Source: Paramoeba atlantica (taxonomy: Eukaryota; Discosea). Taken from it: 64,000 nucleotides of DNA. A model generated the notes under the pieces. That model saw only the letters and a list, made by a program, of their open reading frames with translations, was not told the origin of the DNA and ran no database searches. How positions within the stretch are numbered: the first letter of the stretch is position 1; each line of letters begins with the position of its first letter. Where the stretch lies: contig CDRNVI010000063.1 in the NCBI GenBank assembly GCA_977017575.1, positions 558,001 to 622,000 on the forward strand, written 5' to 3'. Positions 31,239-40,269 of the stretch are shown here, piece by piece. The translations under genes were made by a program, and so were the position numbers.

Positions 31239-32189
31239 ACTTCTAATGATCCGGTTCGCAATCGCTGCGCGGTTGATGTAAGTACAAATTCCTTGTATGC
31301 CAGTCTACCCGTATTGGGTTCGGAAGCCTTAGCAGTAAAAGTCGCGGTGATTGCTGAACAGCTCAAGAGGAATGACCTCGAGATTGAAGTAACTTGGTTC
31401 CTTGCAACAGATAATCCCTCCAGTGCTACCACACGGCGTGGAATCCCACTCAGTGTAGACGAAGAAGAAGAAGAAGGGAAAAGTATTACCGTAAGTTATC
31501 TTTCTGGAAACTACAAGTTGCCGAATCCTAAAGTCAAGTACACACGTATTGAAATTGTTCAAAGTGAACCAGCGATGCCTGATCGGTTAGAGCAAGCTGT
31601 TGACAACACCGAATCAACTCCAAATGATCAAGATGACTTTAAGATTAGAGATGTTCGGACTTGGAACAAATATTTAATGACAAACAGCGAATTTGGTGTT
31701 GATTTCTTGATTATACGCGTACAAACTGCTCTAGCGCTGCCTTCACCGTTGCCAAACAATTTGGGTCCAATGTGGGAAGTGCTTGTAGAGTGGATGAACG
31801 ACATGAAAGGAAGAGGCGGAATCGACCAGGAAAACGTGCCCCAAGTCCGGACTGGACAACGTGCTCTCGACGACCTTCGTATGCAACAAGGAGTTTATCG
31901 TGGTGCGGACCCCAATTACCTCCGAATGATTTATCAAGCTCAAAACGATCCGGAAGACGTCATTGGAAATGGAATACACCACAGTATTAACGTGCAGAAA
32001 CGTCGACAAGGACCCTACAGTCGGGGAACATCGCGCGGGCGTGGCTACTTTTCACGTTCTCGAGGTCGGAGTCAAGGGCGAAGCTATGGTACACCAAGTT
32101 CAGGCGCAGTTCCCAACGCCAGTAGTGCGTCAGCGTCCTCGGATTTTCCACGAGGGGGCGCTGGCCAGGTTGCCGAAATGAACAGAAAA
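31239..32189 (+). CDS. Gene P, unrecognised acidic/RGG-type protein, 3' end lost
   Basis: Open from just after a TAG at 31236 for about 320 codons. There is no in-frame ATG before the region coding MPDRLEQ (near 31574), so the true start may be there, upstream across an intron (a GTAAGT lies at 31278), or lost. An acidic run EEEEEGK lies near 31460. The C-terminal part is rich in Arg, Gly and Ser (SRGRGYFSRSRGRSQGRSYG, about 32022-32081), as in RNA-binding tails. The last codons before the stop at 32211 appear to belong to the LINE fragment that abuts it. I do not recognise the family; a host RNA-binding protein or a retroelement ORF1 are both possible. It is one of the few plus-strand genes here and is partly duplicated at 19872-20416. 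Confidence 0.45.
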
Positions 32190-32658
32190 GCAGAGACATA
32201 TTTAGTCATGTAGTTGGATGCGTTCAATGTGTTGGTTCCAATGCAACTCGTAAGCATTCATACTTGTTACGATTTCTCTCGGATCTTTGCCTTCAAGCTG
32301 GACTCTCCTGTGTTCTAGAACCGCGAATCTTCTCGTCATATCGATGCTCACATTGCGGTGCCGAAGTATCACCAGCGCATATCGACAAGCATCCGTGCAG
32401 AAAGGAAAAGCTTATAAGAAGTGGCCCAGACATTGTGATTATGTGGCCGGATCGAGGAGAAGTGTATTACGATTTAACGATTGTGCATTCGTGTAGCCCC
32501 ACTTTGCGTCATGTACATAGTGGTGAGTTGTTTAAAGCGTCTATATTGCGAAAACATAATCGATATGTGAAAACAGGTACGTTCAAAGAAACTCAGTTTT
32601 TGTGTATACCAGCTTCGAATTTTGGTTTATTGCATGAGAATACGAAAAATTTAGTTGA
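32190..32658 (+). pseudogene. Group 2 RLE-LINE E fragment, endonuclease domain
   Basis: Plus-strand coding for the C-terminal knuckle and RLE of a group 2 LINE: IFSHVVGCVQC, NATRKH, LCLQAGL, a CSHCG...H..C cluster, SGPDIVIMW and YYDLTIVHS. It is 5'-truncated, abutting gene P at about 32190. The expected C-terminal end after LLHENTK is replaced by the 223-bp repeat at 32658. Confidence 0.7.
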
Positions 32659-32880
32659 GAAATCAACGGACCCTTTCTTCTGCCATAAACTTCGTAAAAT
32701 AAGGTAAACAAAGAAATCAGTATTTCCCATGTATAAATAGAAGATTTATCCCGCTATACCCATTTCCTTTGTAATCAATAAAATATACTAAGTATCACAA
32801 GTATCACCAAATAGAGCTCTTTAACCTAGCAAACATTCCCTGTAACTTACGAACGGGCGTTATGCCCACCACGTCGCGAA
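32658..32880 (+). repeat. 223-bp dispersed repeat, copy 1
   Basis: Near-identical to 61470-61692 (one substitution seen). Both copies end ...CACGTCGCGAA and include a small GGGC-GTTAT-GCCC hairpin. It could be the genuine 3' end of LINE E, with the second copy an extreme 5' truncation, or an independent short element. Neither copy has a poly(A). Downstream, 32881-33073 holds nothing recognisable. Confidence 0.7.
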
Positions 32881-33073
32881 ATGGTTGGGGATTGGGTGGG
32901 TGGGCACGTTTTTGTTGTTTATAGGAGGAATTGTCACTAATATACAGTATATTTATGATGTAGTATTCTCTAATTGCATGGAGGGGGGTGTTTACTCGTT
33001 TGTTATATTCTTGTTCCCAAATACGTGAACTGTTTGACTTGCTCGATTTTGATTCCGTTTAGATTAAAATATC

Positions 33074-33877
33074 TTTTTTTTTTTTTTTTTTTGCTTAATA
33101 AAATTCACAAGCTTAAGAACACACTTTTTATAAAGAACACACTTTTTATAAAGAACACCTACCAAGAATATAAAGAATGAATAATGAGTAAACTATTAAA
33201 ACAAGCAAAATTCACTCCAAACAAACAAAATTCACTCCTTGGTTCCTCCTATTGTAAAGCATATTGAGAAAAGTACAGACATTAACAGCAGCAATACTCT
33301 CCGTGAGCTCTTTATCTGAAATAAGTTAATATCAACTTAGATCATGAGATGATATCAACGTAGATGACGGGGAATTTTATCAAATCAAATAGAGGTTGTA
33401 AGTGAAAGGAAATTCTGATTAGTGTTCAAGTCCTCCGAGCCACTGAATTGGTGGAAAGTATTGTCGGAGTTGCGTGGCAATTGTGTACGCGTTCATCTTC
33501 TCTATTTCAAGTTGGAACGCTTCTTTGACATCCTTCACGTTTTGTTGTGACCGTTGTGCGAGCGAGACAATGAGAGTTTTCGTGTTGTTGTGCAACTGTC
33601 CTAATTCGGTCATTGCCAAGCAGCTGAAACTTTCTTTCAGTATGCCCCCTTGTACAAAGTATTTTTTGTGCTTGCGCTCAAGGGCATTTTGGATTAACTG
33701 CTCGACGGAGGTTTTGGCATAGCTCGGGGCACAACTGTGAACTACGGTGACATCGTAGAGAATTTCTCCGAGATGGGACCACATGATACCGAGATCAGGG
33801 CCTGATCGCATACGTCTTGCTCTGCATGGGTGATGTTCAGAGAGCTCTTCGGATATGGTGGCCTTACATTTGGTGCA
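33074..33877 (-). mobile_element. 5'-truncated group 2 LINE D1
   Basis: T-run 33074-33092 (poly(A)), a 3' UTR of about 325 bp with a direct repeat of AACACACTTTTTATAAAG (33118-33153), and a C-terminal ORF (33419-33886). The 5' side is cut by the terminal repeat of YR element 2 at 33878. Confidence 0.75.
33419..33877 (-). pseudogene. LINE D1 endonuclease C-terminus
   Basis: About 150 codons: a CTKC...H..C cluster, RSGPDLGIMW and LYDVTVVHSCAPSYA of the RLE, then the D-type ending EIEKMNAYTIATQLRQYFPP...WLGGLEH. This last signature is shared with D2 at 45616. RT is absent. Confidence 0.75.
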
Positions 33878-34137
33878 GAATTGCACTTCCGGAAGAAAAA
33901 CATATAGTCAATCAGATATAGTAAGCGTATGTAAACTGTAATGTTTAATCTGTAGAACTACAGAGCTACCGAAATATAACATCCATCATGGACAACAGAG
34001 TAAAAGACATTATCTTCACCAGTACTGTAATATCAACTTCGCGAAGTAAGTATCAAATCTATTTTATATACCTCATGAACTTTTTCCTGGAGAGAACTCC
34101 CTTCCCTCCCTTTCTCGAACGGGTGTCCACGCGGGGA
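33878..34137 (-). repeat. YR element 2 beta2 repeat
   Basis: 260 bp, repeated at 34338-34598 with essentially no differences seen. It starts AGAATTGCACTTCCGG and ends GTCCACGCGGGGA. Confidence 0.8.
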
Positions 34138-34163
34138 GTGGTTTGGGGGTTGGTGGGTGGGGC

Positions 34164-34339
34164 AAAAAGTTTCAAAGGATAAAAACGCGCTCTATTACCA
34201 GTTCACTGTATAATGTTTTGTGTCACTATATAAACTAGTTTATGAATAACAAACGTACAATGCCCGTCGGCCAACTAACGTAAATATAATTCTCAGAAAT
34301 CAAAATTTCCATTGTACAATTCTTTTCGTAAACTTTTAG
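34164..34339 (-). repeat. YR element 2 alpha2 repeat
   Basis: Matches 39937-40112. Its last 60 bp, ending CGTAAACTTTTAG, also occur alone at 42681-42743 and in part at 46847-46869 and 61450-61470. Confidence 0.8.
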
Positions 34340-34598
34340 AATTGCACTTCCGGAAGAAAAACATATAGTCAATCAGATATAGTAAGCGTATGTAAACTGT
34401 AATGTTTAATCTGTAGAACTACAGAGCTACCGAAATATAACATCCATCATGGACAACAGAGTAAAAGACATTATCTTCACCAGTACTGTAATATCAACTT
34501 CGCGAAGTAAGTATCAAATCTATTTTATATACCTCATGAACTTTTTCCTGGAGAGAACTCCCTTCCCTCCCTTTCTCGAACGGGTGTCCACGCGGGGA
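34338..34598 (-). repeat. YR element 2 beta1 repeat
   Basis: Second copy of beta, directly next to the 3' end of the RT-RNase H frame. Confidence 0.8.
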
Positions 34599-34613
34599 CC
34601 ACCCTTTCGCCAG

Positions 34614-35668
34614 TCAATCTTTCACCCCTTTCGCCACATTGTCGCAATCCCATCCTCCTCGGCTTATTGGATCCGCAGGGTTCAGTTTTGACGGAATGTA
34701 ATGCGGCTGTACTATTATACCCTGTCTCTTTAAAAACTTAAGTAAACCTATCAGTTCGATATTTATTCCATCCGATTTGGTCGATTTTTTGCATATGGAA
34801 GCTAAGCATGATGTATTATCAATAAATAGGTCTACGCAGGTACCTCGTTGAAAATGGTGCGACAATTTCTCGAACGCGAGACGAACGGCCCTCGTCTCCG
34901 CTCGATTGACTTCATAATCGAAATCATCTTCCCAGCGACCTCCCACACATATCACGGAACCGTGGTCCAAATATATTATTCCTCCCCAACCTTTTGACGA
35001 AGCGTCCGTATACAAAACGTGGCTATGTGGTACAGTGTCGGGATGAGGCGGCGGCGCCACGAATATGTTTGAAATCAACTTTTTCTTCCATCGCGTCAAG
35101 TCCATGGTTACATTGGGGGGAAGATGAACCTTCACATCCAATAATGTCGGATCATTGTTTAACGCATTTATACGGCGCCGCACTAATTTTAAGGTGAAGT
35201 GGTAATTGGCAACGGGTTCTCCCAGTACTGCTGATGCATGGACTAATCTACCCACAGCTGATTCTAGTTTTCCGTACGTTGCATTCCGAAAAGTATCGCC
35301 TTGCATCTTTTTCACGATTCTCGGTCCCATTCTTACCTTACCTTCGGTATGGCTGTATTCCACGCCATTAAAAACATACTGCTTCATGGGCTCCTTTTCT
35401 TTATCCTTAAACGTGGCGTTAACTTTCTCCGCGCGAGTTTCCACAAATTCCGTATACTGCTGAACTTGGTCTAGTGAACCTGCACTTCTCAATCCATCCA
35501 CATATACATCGACCTTAAACTGTTCTGTATACGCCGTCTCGGCTCTGCAATACTCCGGATCTCCTGCGATTGTGGATGTAATGGTGTGCATCAGTTCCGG
35601 GGCGCACCGGTGCCCCATTGGCATCACATTAAGTTCAAACAACTCACCGTTTACTGCGCGAAGATATG
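34614..35668 (-). pseudogene. RT-RNase H part of YR element 2, 3' portion
   Basis: Encodes RT palm sequence followed by a DIRS-type RNase H (LYTDASSKGWGGIIYL, DNTSCLA, PADPISRGG). The LINE F insertion separates it from the 5' portion of the RT at 37033-38264. RT-RNase H in this order is standard for the family. Confidence 0.7.
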
Positions 35669-36934
35669 CCTGTGAGCGAACTTTTGATACAAAAGCTGGA
35701 GAAGCACAAAAATATATTTCGCCGGCTCCAAAAAATGGGGGCGAGCAATTTTTCATCCCTGATTTTGTCCAAGAGCGTTAACGTTCGTCATAGGTTTCAC
35801 ATTAGAGTCCACAAGCCTCAAGCTACCGAAAAAATTGCGTCGGAATTCGACACGGAGGTCGATAGAGTCTTAAAGTCGTGGTTTGGCAAACTATCGGATA
35901 TGCAACTGAAGTGGGCCAGAATGCCGCTGAAAATGGGAGGTTTCGGCCTTTCATCAACTTATGCACTACGGGAAAATTCATATGCAGCTTCTCGTCACGC
36001 ATCCTTAGAGCGCCGAAAAGTATATTCAGCTCAGGATGGGAGACACTTGGGGATGTCGATCTCGAGGGTAGTGCCGGACGAAGAAGGGGCAGTAGATCTC
36101 AAGTTGCACAAACAAGTGAAAGAAGAGCTGTGTAAAGATCCCAAAATCGGTAGAATTATATCAGCGACGTCCAGAAAAGGAAGCTACCAATGGATACACG
36201 CCACCGAAAGATACATCCCTCCAATGCAATTTACGCTTTCTGTGATGCCAAGGCTTGGTATTCGTCATCCCAAACTTCCCGACTCTCTACTGTGCCCAGG
36301 TTGCAGGACTCTATTAGATGCAGCTAGCGCTATGACCCACATACCTGGATGCGTACGCTGTTCTGGAATTAACGCGACAACCAAACATAATTCTCTGACG
36401 AGATATATTTATGAGTTATGTCTGAAAGTAGGTCTGCCATGCGCCCGTGAGCCCAGAGAATTTACCTCTTACACTTGCTCTGCATGTTCACAAGTGTTAA
36501 GCGAAGAAAACAAGATCGAACACGCGAAATTATGTCGGGGTGCAGCATTGCACCGATCAGGCCCTGACCTTGTGATATATTGGGCTTCTGGCGCGACGTA
36601 CTATGACCTAACCGTGGTACATGAGCTATCACCTTCTTATGAAAGGGTATCAGCACAAAAGGCGTTGCAGGACGCCATCGCTCGGAAGCATGCGAAATAT
36701 GTAAAATCAACTATGTTGCGAAATGATCAATTTCAATGCCTCCCTATATTGTCCTGCGGGGCTCTCCACAATAACACAAAATCTCTACTACAGCTCCTGG
36801 CGGAAAAGGTCTACCGCGAACCCAAGGCGATTCTGAATGATTTTGTGCTTCTTCAACAGGAATTGAATGGAGCGATAGTTCAGGCGCAATTGCGTAGCTA
36901 CTTACCGGATCCGAAAGATGAGTATGCTTATTAG
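35669..36934 (+). CDS. LINE F polyprotein, C-terminal 420 codons
   Basis: Open to its natural stop. Thumb region with IFRRLQKMG, NVRHRFHIRVH and MPLKMGGFGLS, then the linker ending YIPPMQFTLSVMPRLGI. The knuckle CPGCRTLL...THIPGC is followed by an RLE with HNSLTRYIYELCLKVGLP, a CSAC...H..LC cluster, SGPDLVIYW and YYDLTVVHELSP. C-terminal motif QQELNGAIVQAQLRSYL. The RT palm is missing, so this copy cannot be autonomous. The C-terminal 73 residues match the copy at 59737-59958 exactly. Confidence 0.75.
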   Translation, partial: PVSELLIQKLEKHKNIFRRLQKMGASNFSSLILSKSVNVRHRFHIRVHKPQATEKIASEFDTEVDRVLKSWFGKLSDMQLKWARMPLKMGGFGLSSTYALRENSYAASRHASLERRKVYSAQDGRHLGMSISRVVPDEEGAVDLKLHKQVKEELCKDPKIGRIISATSRKGSYQWIHATERYIPPMQFTLSVMPRLGIRHPKLPDSLLCPGCRTLLDAASAMTHIPGCVRCSGINATTKHNSLTRYIYELCLKVGLPCAREPREFTSYTCSACSQVLSEENKIEHAKLCRGAALHRSGPDLVIYWASGATYYDLTVVHELSPSYERVSAQKALQDAIARKHAKYVKSTMLRNDQFQCLPILSCGALHNNTKSLLQLLAEKVYREPKAILNDFVLLQQELNGAIVQAQLRSYLPDPKDEYAY

Positions 36935-37032
36935 AGTCGAGTCCGAGTCTGGACTTATTTGGTGGATAAGGTAGTAATAGGAAGAAGTGGAAAAGGTAGG
37001 AGGATAAATTAGGAATACGAAAAAAAAAAAAA
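35669..37032 (+). mobile_element. 5'-truncated group 2 LINE F inserted in YR element 2
   Basis: Plus-strand LINE in opposite orientation to its host element. It has an ORF ending at 36934, an 85-bp 3' UTR and poly(A) at 37020-37032. A shorter copy at 59598-60001 carries the same 3' end plus 30 bp of the YR element that lies just downstream here. The left boundary is placed where YR coding similarity gives way to LINE coding similarity. Confidence 0.8.
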
Positions 37033-38264
37033 GCTTAAGGATCTACACCCGGAGGGATAACGCGAAATCGAAATTTTGTTCTACTTGCTACCGGAATCGG
37101 TACTTGATAAAATCCACATGTCAGGTCACGCTTCACACCAAAAGCTTCCTGCGCTCGATGGAGATAATAAGCCGCGTGTTTTAACGGGACGTGCGGCATG
37201 TACTCGTTCTTAATTCGCTCATTATCCTCCTTCGTCCAGGCTATGAAGCGCCGCCTCTCCGTTTCCCCTTTATCGTCCGCAGGCTCAACTACTGTGAACG
37301 GTATCACCCATTGATTGGATGGTCTTTTGTTCTCCTCCTCAGGGGAAACACGCGAAACAATACGTGCGTCTAGCAAATGACTAATATCTTCCATGTTCAA
37401 TCGTGGATTTACCTTTGGCTCACTATCGGGTTTCTTCCTCCGATCCAACAAAGTATTCAACGTTTCTCTAAACCGGTTTCTTGTACTTCCATTCATCATG
37501 TTCTCAATTTCATTGACATCCATTTTGGGAATTTTCTTTACGTGCAGTGGTAGCTTTAAATCTTCCTCCGTGGCCAATTTTGTCGTACGTCTGGTACGTA
37601 CAATCGTGTATCGATGCTTTTCCTGCGGCATGTCCCGCAAATATTCTCGAAATAACTCCTTCATTGCTAAAGCGTCCTCAGTTTGGCTGTCGCCTTCCCC
37701 GTTCCTAGAGCTAGCGCGGTGGTAACTGGGTTTGAATTGTAACGCAACAGGGACTCGATCTGCTGGTGCTTCGCTAATTTTTTCACATCTTCGATTCCCA
37801 CTGTCCCCTTGACAACTTCCTGGAATAATTGCGTTACCGCTCCTCTCTTGGCGGAATGTGTGCCGAAACCCTCTCCCAGAACCCTCTTTATATTCCTGTC
37901 CATCTCTCTCACATTTGTCCGGCACATTCGATCCCATGACCTGAGCGTACGTACGTATTGAGCCAATTCGATTGTGCCCTGGCCCTGGATGACTGTGTAC
38001 ATCGATTCGCGCCACGGGTTGCACCTTGTAGCCTTTGTCCCCCTTCCCCAAGCAATTACAACCTTTTGCGGTGATATTTCCACGAATTTGTCCTTGGTCA
38101 AATTGGCGGTTTCGGACCAACGGGATGCTGCCTTCCAGCACATCAGCAATGTTTGACTTTCGGATTGGGTGCACCTTCTTCGTATCTTGTTCAGTAGGAA
38201 TGGTGTCAACGGCTGCATCTGATGTACTGGCTCCTCTGCTCCTTGTGCCTGAAGAGCTTTGCAA
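37033..38264 (-). pseudogene. RT part of YR element 2, 5' portion
   Basis: RT fingers and start of palm of the YR element (from about 37660 leftward: MKELFREYLRDMPQ..., later QWVIPFTVVEPADDKG and CGFYQVPIP). It ends at the LINE F insertion. The upstream part of this open frame overlaps the recombinase gene in another frame and is probably not coding. Confidence 0.6.
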
Positions 38265-38700
38265 AAGAATTTTATTGGGACAGTATTTAATAGAGAAACT
38301 CTTCCTCTTTCCTCTTTTTTCTTCCGATCAGGTTGAATAAGGTCATTAGCGCCCTTCCGTAGGACACCTTGGTTTGTATTGACACTGGCAGAAGTTGCAC
38401 GAACGTCACTGCGTGAAGGGGTGTCTGTCTTATATGATTCCCGGTGCAATATACCAGGAACCTTTCCCACAACCTTGCTCGTGTCTCCCACGTCGACGAG
38501 CTCCACATTCCGGACATCGCGTCCAATGCCACGCGTACCTCGGGAGTAATCCTGCTTACCCCCATCAACAGACTCAAAAGATTTTTCCGAGCCACACTCC
38601 TGCATTCCAGGCTCAATGTTCCCTGGTACAAATTTCCACAAGCAATTGATCTTCCATTCGAGTCTTTCACATTTTTTACACCCCCTTGTATCACTCGCGT
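37667..38700 (-). pseudogene. Tyrosine recombinase of YR element 2
   Basis: Carries the recombinase signature of the DIRS class: an N-terminal helical domain with TWETRARLWERFLVYC, then KAASRWSE, GTHSAKRG and LLRYNSNPV. These provide the arginine, the H-x-x-R-type motif and the tyrosine expected of the catalytic domain. The enzyme would integrate a circular DNA copy without target duplication. It is part of a broken fossil. Confidence 0.65.
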
Positions 38701-38862
38701 TCTCTTTGCTACACTCTCCCTTTGATCCCCTGGATGTATCCTCTTGTATTTGACTGCTTTGCTTCTGCCGCGTTTGGCGGGTATTATATGCGAGATGTTC
38801 GTTCCTGGATCTATACGCGTGTATGTGACTCGAGGAACACTGGCGATTAATGGACGGGCGTT

Positions 38863-39948
38863 TCATAACGACTTTCCGCCCTGGGGGGCGTTGCCAGCCG
38901 TCCGCTGACGAAAATCCGGCGGTGATGTGCGTTTGTATGGGCAATCTTTAATCAAATGGTCTGGTGATCTGCAATTGTAACATTGCGCGCGATAAGTTCC
39001 GTACGAGGGGCGAAACGATTGTGAATATTGACCTGTTGATCCTCCTCCGAAATATGTCCCTGTTCGTCGTAGCGCAGAGAAAGAAGTGTACCGACTACGT
39101 TGCTTTTCACGCTCACTCAACTGATCTGTTACATGCTGATAGAATTTGTCGTGCGCCCGATCATCTTTGTCCATTTTTCGGTGAACCGCCTCCACGTCTA
39201 CCTTGCAAGCACGCCAGTAAGCATCACGTAGACTTTGGATTATCGCTTTCCCCAACTCCAAAAACGGACCTTCATTCCAGCCGGGAGTTTGGCGTGCCAA
39301 CAATATCCACTTTCCCAGCAACTGATCGAAATTCCGCTCCTGTTGCATCTGAAATGATTTGTCCTGATAATATTGATTCAATCTCAAACCATACTCGGGA
39401 GCTTCCTTTAATTCTCGAAAAAGGTCCTTAATTCGAAAGCCATCGTCGTTGCGTTGATCTATATGCCCCGGCCAAGTCACAGGTTCATACGGATCAATCT
39501 TGTAGGTCGCTACAGATCCAAAGGGCTGCACGTTAATAGGCAGGGGCCGTCCGCCTTCCAACGCACACTCTTGTCCTTCGCTCGAGTGTCCCAGTCCGTC
39601 TTCTAGATCAATGCGATAGTAATTTAACTCTTTGTGGGGAAATGGATACTCTCGATCTGGCTCCTCTTCCCATACCGCCCACATTTCCATCCCGACTCGA
39701 CGTACTTTCCCGTGGGATATTTGTTTCGCCGAAGTCGCCGCGTTCTTCCGATTCCATGCCGCCTTAATGTGCAACGAAGGATTCTGATCGCGGGAAAGAA
39801 GCAGTTGCTCACAAACTCTCGTCTTCACCACGGCCAACTCTTCTCTACTCATGGGGTTGTCTGGTACCACTGAAGGTTCACGGGACACGCTTCTCCGTGC
39901 CTCTATGGAGCTACGCGGCGACGGAGGCATAATAATAAAAAGTTTCAA
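38863..39948 (-). CDS. Gag-like protein of YR element 2
   Basis: About 360 codons with a C-terminal zinc knuckle CYNCRSPDHLIKDC, typical of Gag-like nucleic-acid-binding proteins. It is the first gene of the element, close behind the alpha1 terminal repeat, as in VIPER/Ngaro elements. The start is probably the MPPSPRSS Met a few codons in. Confidence 0.65.
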   Translation of the reverse strand: MKLFIIMPPSPRSSIEARRSVSREPSVVPDNPMSREELAVVKTRVCEQLLLSRDQNPSLHIKAAWNRKNAATSAKQISHGKVRRVGMEMWAVWEEEPDREYPFPHKELNYYRIDLEDGLGHSSEGQECALEGGRPLPINVQPFGSVATYKIDPYEPVTWPGHIDQRNDDGFRIKDLFRELKEAPEYGLRLNQYYQDKSFQMQQERNFDQLLGKWILLARQTPGWNEGPFLELGKAIIQSLRDAYWRACKVDVEAVHRKMDKDDRAHDKFYQHVTDQLSEREKQRSRYTSFSALRRTGTYFGGGSTGQYSQSFRPSYGTYRAQCYNCRSPDHLIKDCPYKRTSPPDFRQRTAGNAPQGGKSL

Positions 39949-40112
39949 AGGATAAAAACGCGCTCTATTACCAGTTCACTGTATAATGCTTTGTGTCACT
40001 ATATAAACTAGTTTATGAATAACAAACGTACAATGCCCGTCGGCCAACTAACGTAAATATAATTCTCAGAAATCAAAATTTCCATTGTACAATTCTTTTC
40101 GTAAACTTTTAG
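39937..40112 (-). repeat. YR element 2 alpha1 terminal repeat
   Basis: Matches 34164-34339. It forms the 5' end of the element and abuts the structured repeat at 40111. Confidence 0.8.
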
Positions 40113-40269
40113 TAGTATATAAAAGGGGTTAAAAAAGATAAGCTGGCTGCTCGCGCTCGATCTGGTCAAATCTTCGGATTTGACTTGCGTGCTGCGTGGC
40201 ACAGCTCCTAGCAAGCGATAAGGGGGGGCTTGTCCTAGGGAGGTAACATCTCCACGGAGATATATTGCC
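40111..40269 (+). ncRNA. Structured 160-bp repeat, candidate small RNA gene, copy 1
   Basis: Nearly the same sequence occurs inverted at 46236-46397. A TATATAAAAGGGG box stands at the left. The body folds into strong hairpins: GTCAAATC-TTCG-GATTTGAC with a UUCG loop, CCTAGCAAGC pairing with GCTTG-TC-CTAGG, and a last hairpin GGTAACATCTCC/GGAGATATATTGCC. The other strand folds equally and ends in a T-run, so the strand is uncertain. I do not recognise it as tRNA, 5S, SL RNA, U1, U2, U4, U5 or U6. It could instead be a short element. Confidence 0.4.

Larger units (their letters stand above)
20421..31783. repeat. 11.37-kb tandem duplication, unit 2
   Basis: Second unit. It holds the 5' part of A, a complete but frameshifted B, an intact C, the D tail and the first part of gene P. 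The right end continues into the rest of P without a break, so the rightmost P is the original junction and the P piece at 19872-20416 is the duplicated one. Confidence 0.85.
33878..40112 (-). mobile_element. YR retroelement 2, Ngaro/VIPER-like, with LINE F inserted
   Basis: Fossil of a DIRS/Ngaro/VIPER-type element of about 4.9 kb plus a 1.36-kb LINE insertion. Split direct repeats in minus-strand order: alpha1 (39937-40112), genes, beta1 (34338-34598), alpha2 (about 34138-34339), beta2 (33878-34137). Parts: a Gag-like gene with a CCHC knuckle, a tyrosine recombinase and RT-RNase H. It is broken, by the LINE plus at least one more break. The repeat copies are almost identical, which suggests a young insertion. 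Confidence 0.8.

Noticed and set aside
32881-33073. Host gene downstream of the 223-bp repeat
   Set aside because: No frame of useful length or recognised motif; base composition is erratic.
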